A stretch of DNA of 15,770 nucleotides from Ophioceras dolichostomum (Eukaryota; Ascomycota; Sordariomycetes; Magnaporthales; Ophioceraceae), in the NCBI GenBank assembly GCA_003049485.1, contig PYST01000573.1:1-15770 (forward strand), written 5' to 3'. A model generated the notes under the pieces. It was not told the DNA's origin and did no database searches. It was given only the letters and a program-made list of their open reading frames with translations. Position numbers and translations under genes: made by a program. Within the stretch, counting starts at the first letter, position 1. The number at the start of each line of letters is the position of its first letter. Positions 7,706 to 15,770 of this stretch are shown piece by piece.

Positions 7706-10700
7706 ATGGCCGCCGAAGTCGCACAATCCTCCAATTTCTCACCCTCCCCCTTCCAACCTCACCAGCGAACTGGTAGCATGTCATTAAGCCCTGCGACGGG
7801 CGGTTTGGAGAATGGGGGTGGGAGCTCTCCGGCTGGAGCCACGTCGGCGACTGCGGTGGCTTCCGCTGCTGTCGCCACGGCGACTTCGGAGGTTGAGAAG
7901 CAGGTGCAGGAGGTGTTGCAGTCAGAATTGGGCGTGGCCGCGCTGCTGGCGAGGCTAAAGCAGACAATAAGTTCCGCGAAGGTGAGTCCTTACGAGTTTT
8001 CCGGGCATGCGGCGTCTTAGACATTCACCCGGCCATCCCTGCCGCTTTTGTCAACCTTGCCTTACTTTGCGTGTCTTTCTAGGCTAGCGAGGCTGTAGCT
8101 CTAGCTCTAGCTCTTAGCTCTAGCCTGCCTACTATACCAATGCTAATAATGCTAACTCCGCAACTGCGCCCTGCCCCTCTCCACAGGAATTTGCCGCGTT
8201 CCTGAAGAAACGAGCGACTCTCGAGGAGGAGCACGCCCACGGTCTGCGGAAGCTCAGTAGGACGACCCAAGATTTGATGCTGCGACCAGAACACAAGCAC
8301 GGATCGTTCGCCGACGCCTACCAGAGCATGATGGCCATCCACGACAAGATCGCCCAGAACGGCCTGCAGTTCTCATCCTCTCTACACCAGATGCACGACG
8401 ACCTGGTCGAGCTGGCCGCCATCGCCGAGAAGAACCGAAAGGGCTGGAAGGTGAACGGGCTGGCGGCCGAGAACCGGGTCGCCGACATTGAGGCGGCCAT
8501 GCGCAAGTCCAAGGCCAAGTACGACTCCCTGGCCGAGGAGTACGACAGGGTGAGGACGGGCGACGTCTCGCAGAAGGGCCCCGGGAAGATGTTCGGCTTT
8601 AAGGGCCCCAAGTCCGCCCAGCAGCACGAGGAGGACCTGCTCCGCAAGGTCCAGGCCGCCGACCAAGACTACCACAACCGCGTGGACCAGGCCCAGGCGG
8701 AGCGCGCCGAGCTTCAGAGGACTACGAGACCCGAGGCCGTCAAGGCTCTGCAGGACACCGTCAAGGAGTGCGATGCCGGCTTGATCCTGCAGGTCCAGAA
8801 GTTCGGTATGTTTGCTGCATCACTTGCTATCTACTCGTGCCCCGTGACATACACGTGGTGTCAACCAGATCAGTCTGGCGTCAATTTAGCTAGCTCCATA
8901 TGCCCTCGCACGGACGGCATACATGTTGCCCCCGTTCGCGTTGTTGCTTGCCCCTGAGAAACCCACCCTTACTGACCAACCCTTACACAAACAACTCGGT
9001 ACGATGATAGCGTCCTTCAACGAGAAACTCATCCTGAGCAACGGCCTGAGCATCAGCCCACTTAAGAAGGGTGATGATGTGAGGAGCCTGAAGGAGGTTG
9101 TGACCTCGATCGACAATGAGGGCGACTTCAACGACTACCTGGTCGCCCAGTACAAGCAGCTGCCACCACGGACGGGCGAGCCGAAGTACGAGCGACATCC
9201 GGTAAGACAGTCAAGCCCAGAGCACCTCCCTCACTCGTTGCCCATCCATAGAGAAAGCCCCCAGAGAAGAGGACAAAGAGCAATGCAGATCAACCCTCCT
9301 CCTTCTCAGGCGACCGAGTGCTAATACCGCCCCCGTTGATCTGTAGGTCTTGGGTGCGCCAACACACATTATGTCCGGCGCTATCGGACTACAAACACAG
9401 CAACCTCCTCAACAGCAGTCTGTCTACGGCCAGCCTGGGCCCTATCAGATGCAACAACAGCAATACAACCCCGTCCCTAGCTCTCCCATTGGCCCTGTCC
9501 CCACGATCCCAGCAGCACAGGGCCAGCGACCTTCCTCTCGCGGCGGCGGCAACGGAGGCGGCCACGAGCGCTCCTTCAGCCACGCCAGCCTTCTCAGCAG
9601 CCAAGGCAGCACGATCATGCCAGTCGGCCAGCCGCAGGGCCAGCAGCAGCCCGGGCCACAGCAACAGCAACCCTACCGCAACTCCGGCCATTCATCCGCC
9701 ATGCCCGGCGCCATGTCCGGCGCCATGTCCGGTGCCATGTCCGGAGCCGGGACCGGCCCACGCTTCAACGGTGGTGCCCCGTCACAAAGCAACGGCCCCC
9801 CACAACTCGCCGCCCTCCCCTTCCAGCAATCACAGTACCACCAGCAACACCAGCAACAACAACAGCAACAACAACAGCAAAACCCTCCCTCCCAACAACA
9901 GCAGCAACATCAGAACCATCTGCCGCAAGCGCCACCGAACCCTCTCGCGCAGCACCCGCCCACCGACCGGCCCGGCTCCAGCGGCGCGTACGCGACAGCG
10001 GCTGGTGGTGGTGGCCCCGGCAGCCGGAACCACTCGCCGCCGCAGCTGGGCGGGCCGGTGGGTTCGAGCCCCGCTGGCGCGAGGCCCGTGTTCGGCGTGT
10101 CGCTCGCTCGGCTGTACGAGCGGGACGGCCTGGCGGTTCCGCGGGTCGTGTACCAGTGCATCACGGCCGTGGACTTCTACGGACTGACCGTGGAGGGCAT
10201 CTACAGGCTGAGCGGGTCGGTGCCGCATGTTAACAAGCTGAAGGGGATGTTTGATACAGGTGTGTTTATATAGTACCCTAGCGTGTGTCGTCGATCTGAC
10301 TGAGGTGTCTCACTGGCTGACTGATTCTCGTGATGCTGCGCGAGTACAGACTCGAACTCTCCCAATCTCGACTTCCGCAACCCGGAGCTCTTCTTCCACG
10401 ACGTCAATAGCGTGGCTGGTCTGTTGAAGCAGTTCCTCCGGGACTTGCCCGACCCGTTGTTGACGCGGGAGCACTACTCGGGCTTCATCGAGGCAGCCAG
10501 TAAGTAGTACTAAGACCACCAGAAACATCCATCCACCTTTTTGCCCCTCTCTCTCTCTCTGACCGCAGCTCATCTCACCGGCCCTTTTTACTTACCTCGT
10601 TTACTATAGAAAACGACGACGAGATCGTCCGACGCGACTCCCTCCACGCCATAATCAACAACCTCCCCGACCCGAACTACGCCACCCTCCGGGCCCTGAC

Positions 10701-10887
10701 CCTGCACCTGCACCGCGTCATGGAGAAGTCGCACGTCAACCGCATGAACTCGCAGAACCTGGCCATCGTGTTCGGCCCCACGCTCATGGGCACGGGCGAG
10801 GCCAGCGACATCGCGGACGCCGGGTGGCAGGTCCGCGTGGTGGACACCATACTGCAGAACACGCTGCAGATCTTCGATGAGGACTGA
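7706..10887 (+). CDS. RGD1: F-BAR and RhoGAP domain protein, Rgd1 type
   Basis: GTPase-activating protein for Rho-family GTPases (Rho3/Rho4 in yeast Rgd1), acting at phosphoinositide-containing membrane in polarised growth and septation. Six exons: 7706-7981, 8187-8805, 9011-9201, 9347-10259, 10350-10499 and 10610-10887, giving 808 residues. An N-terminal Ser/Ala-rich segment precedes the F-BAR domain (about 68-340), which is charged, coiled-coil helical and includes FLKKRATLEEEHAHGLRKL. A Q/P/G/S-rich linker (about 363-605) follows. The RhoGAP domain (about 610-808) carries the arginine finger Arg649 in GIYRLSGS, then FLRDLPDP and NLAIVFGPTL. Splices were set by GT/AG signals, CTAAC-like branch points (for example GCTAAC near 8155 and GCTAATAC near 9320) and unbroken domain sequence; phases are 0,1,0,1,1. 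Yeast Rgd1 is 666 residues, and the linker explains the extra length. Introns 1 and 2 are long (205 nt each). Confidence 0.93.
8096..8124 (+). repeat. TAGCTC hexamer repeat in RGD1 intron 1
   Basis: Three contiguous TAGCTC copies (8096-8113), an extra T, a fourth copy (8115-8120) and a partial fifth lie in the middle of intron 1. They fall between an unused-looking acceptor (AG 8081-8082) and the branch-point region GCTAATAATGCTAAC. Confidence 0.6.
9698..9745 (+). repeat. 12-bp coding tandem repeat (AMSG units)
   Basis: Four in-frame 12-nt units of the form GCCATGTCCGGN (the first has CCC for TCC) encode AMPG followed by three AMSG units in the RGD1 linker. Units differ only at one inner base and the third base of the last codon, which suggests recent slippage-type expansion. 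Confidence 0.75.
9824..9913 (+). repeat. CAG/CAA polyglutamine tract in RGD1 linker
   Basis: Mixed CAG and CAA codons encode long Gln runs broken by His, Ser, Tyr, Asn and Pro, just before the RhoGAP domain. Low-complexity and probably disordered. The codon mixture argues for selection on glutamine or old expansion rather than a pure microsatellite. Confidence 0.75.
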
Positions 10888-10946
10888 ACGTAATCTCTTC
10901 TCTACTGCGTCGGTGCCGCTGCTGCGTGGTACCTGCTATCTACTAA

Positions 10947-10962
10947 CGGACGGACGGACGGA
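10947..10962. repeat. (CGGA)4 microsatellite
   Basis: Four exact tandem copies of CGGA lie 60 bp after the RGD1-type stop codon, in the probable 3' UTR. Confidence 0.7.
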
Positions 10963-11260
10963 CGACTGAGGTGCTATGCTGAGCGCTGAGGTCACTCCCA
11001 CCTACCTGCCACGTCACTGCTCGGCGGACTTGCAAAAAGCGGAGGGCGGTTTCCGCCATTCATCCCCCCCCTCTCTCTCTTCCCATTTGTTCGGGATATC
11101 AAATATGGTAGGTACTATCTACTCTTCTTGCTACTGCCATGTGGAGTGAACCGTCGGGTACTTTAGCTATGTGCGTCGTCTTGGCCTGTTCTATTTTGTT
11201 ATTTTTTTGGGGGCATCCATTCGTGGCAGGGACGAATCTGTAGAATGAGGAAACATGTGG

Positions 11261-11370
11261 AAGATCGGACGAAGAAAGAACGCGCTGAATGGATGTGAAT
11301 AATGTATGAATACTTTTGCTGTTTTTGGAAGCATCCATGGTCTCTGTTTCTTTTCTTTCCGTCCGATCTT
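11261..11370. repeat. Long imperfect inverted repeat (hairpin)
   Basis: The outer arms AAGATCGGACG (11261-11271) and CGTCCGATCTT (11360-11370) are an exact 11-bp inverted pair. Nested inside are exact 7-bp arms ATGGATG (11289-11295) and CATCCAT (11332-11338). The purine-rich AAGAAAGAAC on one side and the pyrimidine-rich segment opposite can also pair with small bulges. A stem of about 35-37 bp with a 36-nt loop is possible. No protein signal overlaps it. A second small hairpin (ATTCGT 11219-11224, ACGAAT 11232-11237) lies just upstream. Confidence 0.6.
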
Positions 11371-11436
11371 TTGCGTCATTAGTCCCGTCTCGTCTCGCTC
11401 TTCACTTGCCCTGCTTGTCTGCTAATACTTCGTTCA

Positions 11437-11496
11437 CCTGCGTGCCTGCCTGTCTGCCTGTCTGCCTGTCTCCGTGCCTGTCTGTCTGCGTGCGTC
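11437..11496. repeat. Degenerate CTGY tetranucleotide repeat
   Basis: An irregular run of CTGC/CTGT/GTGC units on the plus strand, typical of a decaying microsatellite in intergenic DNA. Confidence 0.6.
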
Positions 11497-11726
11497 GTCT
11501 TCACTGTTCACTCTTACCTCGCGAGCGAAAAAAGTATTACATGGATCATACGACGGAGTTCTGTTTTCCTCTTTCCCTTTCCATTTTGGTGGCACATGGG
11601 GCATTGTTTCCGCAGCTTTACGGGTGGAAAGGCACGCAGGACGGAAGGGTGCATATAGCATGGACTGCTCTTGCCCTGTAACATACCTCGAGCACCCCTT
11701 AACTTGTAATATTACATGGGAGGAGC

Positions 11727-11741
11727 GAAGAGAGAGAGAGA
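11727..11741. repeat. GA dinucleotide run
   Basis: Short (GA)n tract in the intergenic region before the helicase gene. No function is apparent. Confidence 0.6.
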
Positions 11742-12642
11742 TATGTGGAAGTGGGCCTGGACTGGTATATTCATCTGGTGTTTATCTGCCTGCTGTTTCC
11801 TTTGCGGATGCCGGCGTGCGTTGCTTTGAAGCTTGCTTCTGATATCTTAGCTTCGGTCTCGTCATCCCCGGCTTTTGCTGCCCTTGCACCCTCGCACCTT
11901 CGCCTTGACCGTTCTGTTTTCTGAATTTGGGGAGAGACCAAATCCTATTGATTGCCTCCGACCTCGGGCCTCGTGTGTTAGCTAGAGTGGCGTTCAGAGT
12001 GGGCAGTCGTGTGGGCGGGTGGCTGCTTCGCGGGGCGGGAGGACGTCGGTCGCGCCTTCCTTCACCTCCTCGTCCTCGACTTCCCATCCGAACCATGACC
12101 ACGATAGTCAGTGACAATGAACAATCCGCCCAATCGCACAATAGCAGTTACTAGGCCACTAAATAGATTTCGCCCCTCACCGTCTCACCGTCTTCCCTCC
12201 CCCGCCAGCCTCCTCTTTTATTTTCTCGAGGACTTCGTCTTCCTCCTCAAACCCGAGCAGATTCTTCTCTCACGATCCCACCTCCAACTTTCCAACCCTC
12301 AGATTCTCTGCAGCTTCACGGCAAGCTTACAGGTAGTCTTCGTTAACAACGATCTCCTTTCTTCCCCTCTTACCTCGATTTCTCATCGTTTTCTTGTTTC
12401 CTGGACTACTTTCAGTCTACTACTTCAGACTTCTTCTGCCCTGGTGATTCATCGTCACCCTCTCTTTTGGTATCGTGTTTGGGCCTGTGACTTCAACTTG
12501 CGACCTCAACATTCGTTCTCTCCCATCTTGTGACAGGCCTCGAGCATTTCCACCGTTTAGTCTAGCGCTCATTGAGCCCTCACCTGTCGTCTGTACCTCC
12601 TTTCGAGCCCGCGGCACTGAACATTCAATCCGATAAGACAAG

Positions 12643-12773
12643 GTACGTTCGCAGCCTCCGTCGGCCGTGGCACTTATCTAGCGAACCGAGCCCCTTTCGT
12701 CCCTCCCGATCCAAGACCCTTCATGCACCGAAAACGCCTTCTTTGCCTACGCCTAGATCCCGTTCTCTCGCAG
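12643..12773 (+). other. Possible 5' UTR intron of helicase gene
   Basis: A GTACGT donor at 12643 and a pyrimidine-tract acceptor (TTCTCTCGCAG, ending 12773) bracket 131 nt of leader. Removing it would delete the upstream ATG at 12723. A clear CTAAC branch site is absent, so this is tentative. Confidence 0.3.
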
Positions 12774-12881
12774 CAAGCGACCCGATTGCCATTCTCAATC
12801 AATTCCTTCCACCTAAACGATACCAGCCTTATCTCCCAGGCACTTATCTTCTTACACCTCCCATGGCCAGCCACGTACTAA
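12723..12881 (+). other. Upstream ORF overlapping the helicase start
   Basis: An ATG in the leader opens a 52-codon frame that ends at TAA 12879-12881, after the helicase ATG at 12863 and in another frame. If kept in the mRNA it would reduce helicase translation unless bypassed by leaky scanning. It would be absent if the candidate leader intron is removed or transcription starts later. Confidence 0.35.
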
Positions 12882-15679
12882 CAGACTCTTTTTTGGATGA
12901 CCCGTGGCAGATGGCCGCCCCGGTTGACCGCGCTCACTATGGTCGCATGGCCGAGAACTCCAAGCGCTTCCGTGAGAACAACATTTTCCCCCTTAATCAT
13001 TTTGGCTTCCCCGATGCCCGTCGATACGTCGAGCAATCCAATGCCAAGAAGAAGAGCCAGGCTGAGCCTGAAGTCGAGGACCAGGCTGAGATCGTCGACC
13101 AGACTGAGATCTACAAGTCGAACCCTGCCGCTCTGACTGCCCACTCCAAGGTTCCCAAGTACATTTTTGAGACGTTCTACGAGTACTCTAGCTGCTACCG
13201 TGCTGGATCGGAGTGGGAGATGGACCGGGAGCGCGAATCCGTCGACCGCTTCAACAACGCTCGCACGATCTTCGGAGCGTGGCCGCTCTGCAAACTCCCG
13301 CAGACTTCGCTTGACACCCAATCCTGGATCATCGTCATCGACTGCAAGCAGAAGATGCCGGCGGCATTCCCAGAGATGGGTGCCAAGTGCAGCATGGCCA
13401 TGTTTGACGCGTGTGGATTGAAGCAGCTGTCACGCAACTGGAGCGCGGTCCGAGTCCACCACGAGCACCCAGGTCTCACCAACGAGCCCACCTTCAAGAT
13501 CACTATGAACGCCAAGATCGCCGTCGAGTCCATTATCAAGCCAATCGTCGACATGAACAACCCGTCGGGCGAGGATGTCGTTCTCAACGAGTGGAACAAC
13601 ATTTACGTCATGATGTCGCTGGACTACTGCGACTCCACCGCCACCTCTGAGCTTGGTGCTCTTGACGAGATGACGAACATCATGGAGAGCCGCGATCCCC
13701 AGTACCGCGAGACACAGGCCATGTTCAAGTACATCGTGACTCTCAAGGAGCCGGCTCACTTCGTCAATCTCTTCGACTGCTTCCCGCACATGAAGGATGC
13801 TCTCGATGGCAATCTCGACAACCTCTCTCCTCAGATGCGCAAGCGTGCTGAGGCTCTCAACCGCGTGCAGCGGCGCACCTACGAGAACCTACTCTCCAAG
13901 CTGCCTTGCGGCATCGGCATCATCCCCGGAGGCCCCGGCGGCGGCAAGACCTTCTTCAATCTCTACATCACTGCCATGGCTCAATCCAAGCCCATCAAGT
14001 ACGAGGAGAAGGGCGTCATCAAGGAGCGCAACGTCAAGATCCTCTACATGCTCGACATCAATCAGCCCATCGACGACACGATCAACAAGCTGGTCAAGAT
14101 GTCGGAGGAGCTCGGCGACAACAAGGTCATCATTCGCATGTTTGGCTGGGCTCGTGAGTGGAAGAACGGTCTCAGGATGTTCAAAGACCAGGTCATGGCG
14201 CAGCAGCTGAGCTCCGGCGCTGGCTCTCCCAATGCCAAGGGCAAGATGAACGCCACCCCGGATGGCGATCTCGTGAGCATATTCATTCAGATGTCCCTTC
14301 ACTCCCAGGAGACGAGCAAGGAGTCTCGCCTCGCTCCTACTCTTGATCAGTTCGCCTTCCGACACTTCCTCGCGCACAAGGACAAGTACTCCGAGCTCTC
14401 TCGTCTGCTCAAGGAGTACCTCGACGGCGACTGCAAGACCCTATCCCCTCTCCGCGTCGCTACGTTCAGCCTTTACAACGACGCGCTGGCGGAGGCCGAC
14501 TTCGTCGCTGCCACTCCCGTGGCTGCTGCATCCAACCTCGCGGGCGGCAAGTTCAAGCCTGGTAAGTTCAATTGCGTCGCTCACTATGATGATGGAGCGG
14601 CAGGGCTGTCTGCTAACATGAACATACACGCGATGCAGATCTGGTCCTTTTCGACGAGGCTCCTCATGCGCGCGAGCTGTCCAACATCATCGCCGTCGCT
14701 CACTTTCAGCCCAAGGCCTGGATCTTCACTGGCGACCATCGCCAGACTGGCTGCTACCTCGGATCCAATAAGAAGAACCCGTGGCGCACCCAGATGCGCA
14801 TGTCGATCATGGAACGCGCCGATCGCGTCGGGGCCGTTGACCACGATCTGGTCATGAACCACCGAGCCTTTGGTGACCTCGTCAAGATGCCCTCCGAGCT
14901 CTTCTATGATGCCAAGATGTTCAGCGGCCACAGCGCCGAGCAGATGCTGCCCCCGCCCGCTGCCTATATCCGTGACTGGCTCTATCAGCTCACTCCCGGC
15001 ACTGATCCTCTGGAGGTCTCACGCCTCATCGTCCACGTCTGCAACTGCAAGCCAGTAAGCATTTTCCCCCTCATGCACCCAATACCCTCGAGCGGGCATC
15101 ATCAATGAATCCCCTCATCAATGACCGATCATTCAGCTAACACAACGTGTCGTTTCAATGTAGCCCGTCCGGGTCGGAACATCATTCTACAACCAGTCAC
15201 ACGAGGACTACGTGATGTTCACGATCAACCGGCTCATGGACGACCCCAGGTTCCGGTCCGTGGACGGCAAGGCGCCGGGCTCGATCCTCGTGATCAGCCC
15301 GTACAAGGAGTCGTTCCTGCGCTACCGCGCCAAGGTCGGGCTCCTCCTCGAGGCCAAGCGCCGCTCCGGCCAGGCCGCCGCCACCATCAACAAGGTCGAG
15401 GCCCGCACCGTCGACACCGTCCAGGGCCACGAGGCCGACATGGTCATCTTCGACGTCGTGCGGGAGACCACGACGCCCTTCCTCGACGACAGGAAGCGGC
15501 TGGCGGTGGCCACCACCCGGGCCCGCCAGGGCGAGATGTACATGGTTCACCCGAGCCTGTACGAGCGCATGGCCGCCGCGCCGAACCTGGAGGCCGTGTA
15601 CCGGTCCTGCGAGGACAAGGTGCACGGCCAGGTGGCCTGGGTGGACCCGGAGGCCATGGGCGTCAAGCCCATGTTTTAA
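12863..15679 (+). CDS. UPF1-like superfamily 1 helicase
   Basis: Predicted 876-residue ATP-dependent nucleic-acid helicase; substrate and role unknown. Exons are 12863-14561, 14639-15054 and 15164-15679; introns of 77 and 109 nt have GTAAGT/GTAAGC donors and GCTAAC branch sites. SF1 motifs appear in order: Q-like LNRVQ (332-336), Walker A GGPGGGKT (356-363), motif Ia LDINQPIDD (397-405), ADFVAAT before motif II, Walker B VLFDEAP (569-575), GDHRQTG (598-604), NHR (640-642) with LFYDAKM after it, ISPYK, TVDTVQGHEAD (787-797) and VATTRARQG (820-828). Order and the NHR...FY block match the UPF1/NAM7 clade. The first 330 residues contain an acidic stretch (about 65-82) and no UPF1 Cys/His-rich domain that I can recognise, so it is not a UPF1 orthologue. 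ATG 12863 is the first in-frame ATG. Exon 3 is visibly richer in G/C third positions than exon 1. Confidence 0.9.
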
Positions 15680-15684
15680 AGCCG

Positions 15685-15726
15685 AAGGGAGGAGGAGGAG
15701 GGGAGGAGGAGGTAGAGGTAGGGGAA
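15685..15726 (+). repeat. GGA-rich purine tract after helicase stop
   Basis: A run of GGA/GGGGA units starts a few bases after the TAA stop, in the probable 3' UTR. Several G pairs and triplets could form a two-tier G-quadruplex in RNA. It may also be a simple microsatellite. Confidence 0.55.
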
Positions 15727-15770
15727 GTCGTCGTGCATTGGTTGGGTCGGTCGTGCGTTGTATGTTTTAA

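Larger units (their letters stand above)
10888..12862. other. RGD1 3' flank and helicase promoter/leader
   Basis: About 2 kb without a convincing gene on either strand. The left half carries short tandem repeats and an imperfect hairpin. From about 12160 the plus strand is strongly pyrimidine-rich, as in leaders and promoters of actively transcribed fungal genes. Frame-open DNA extends 5' of the helicase ATG to 12572 but has no ATG and reads as an arginine/serine/proline-rich stretch, so it is treated as leader. Confidence 0.6.

Noticed and set aside
7982..9010. Two 205-nt RGD1 introns as possible related or nested (stwintron) introns
   Set aside because: Their sequences are not similar, and for intron 1 removing a nested candidate leaves no valid donor. 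The equal length seems accidental.
10061..10071. tRNA B-box-like GGTTCGAGCCC
   Set aside because: It falls in RGD1 exon 4 coding sequence, with no A box or cloverleaf partner around it.
11782..12141. 119-codon minus-strand frame, rich in Arg/Pro/Gln
   Set aside because: It shows no motif, no splice support and low-complexity composition, and it overlaps the likely promoter of the helicase gene.
12572..12862. 97-codon N-terminal extension of the helicase frame
   Set aside because: It begins at TTG with no in-frame ATG and lies in a pyrimidine-rich leader. Its translation is Ser/Pro/Arg-rich without recognisable features.

Overview
The window looks like nuclear DNA of a filamentous ascomycete (Pezizomycotina, most likely Sordariomycetes). 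Coding sequence is GC-rich. Introns are short (77-205 nt) with GTRNGT donors and CTAAC-type branch points. The proteins are fungal in type: a homoserine-pathway enzyme, a fungal SDR, an NmrA-like protein, an F-BAR/RhoGAP protein of the Rgd1 type, and a UPF1-like superfamily 1 helicase. No bacterial operons, rRNA, tRNA, CRISPR array or intact transposon were seen.

Layout, left to right. (1) The minus strand carries the 5' part of an aspartate-semialdehyde dehydrogenase gene (HOM2 type, CDS 61-1202), with one intron and a second donor at the left edge, so its last exon lies outside the window. (2) A divergent 1.2-kb intergenic region holds a CPC1/GCN4-type TGACTCA site and two perfect small palindromes close to the HOM2 start. 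(3) A single-exon SDR (2450-3604) has long N- and C-terminal extensions. (4) About 2 kb follows without a convincing gene. (5) A single-exon NmrA-like oxidoreductase homologue (5676-6593) has a degraded dinucleotide motif. (6) A six-exon RGD1-type gene (7706-10887) encodes F-BAR, a Q/P/S/G-rich linker and RhoGAP. (7) About 2 kb of non-coding DNA contains a long imperfect hairpin and simple repeats, and then a pyrimidine-rich leader. (8) A three-exon UPF1-like SF1 helicase (12863-15679) has an unrecognised N-terminal region.

The genes do not form an evident pathway or cluster. They look like independent genes, mixing housekeeping functions (amino-acid synthesis, Rho/membrane regulation) with less-characterised oxidoreductases and a helicase. 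Multi-exon coordinates were assembled by hand from splice signals and protein-family continuity. The total lengths stay in frame (HOM2 1030 nt so far, RGD1 2427 nt, helicase 2631 nt), which supports the models. The most unusual items are the helicase (all SF1 motifs, no CH domain, DEAP Walker B box), the NmrA-like protein with its altered glycine motif, and the ~110-bp imperfect hairpin at 11261-11370. I did not find a convincing new multi-gene system.
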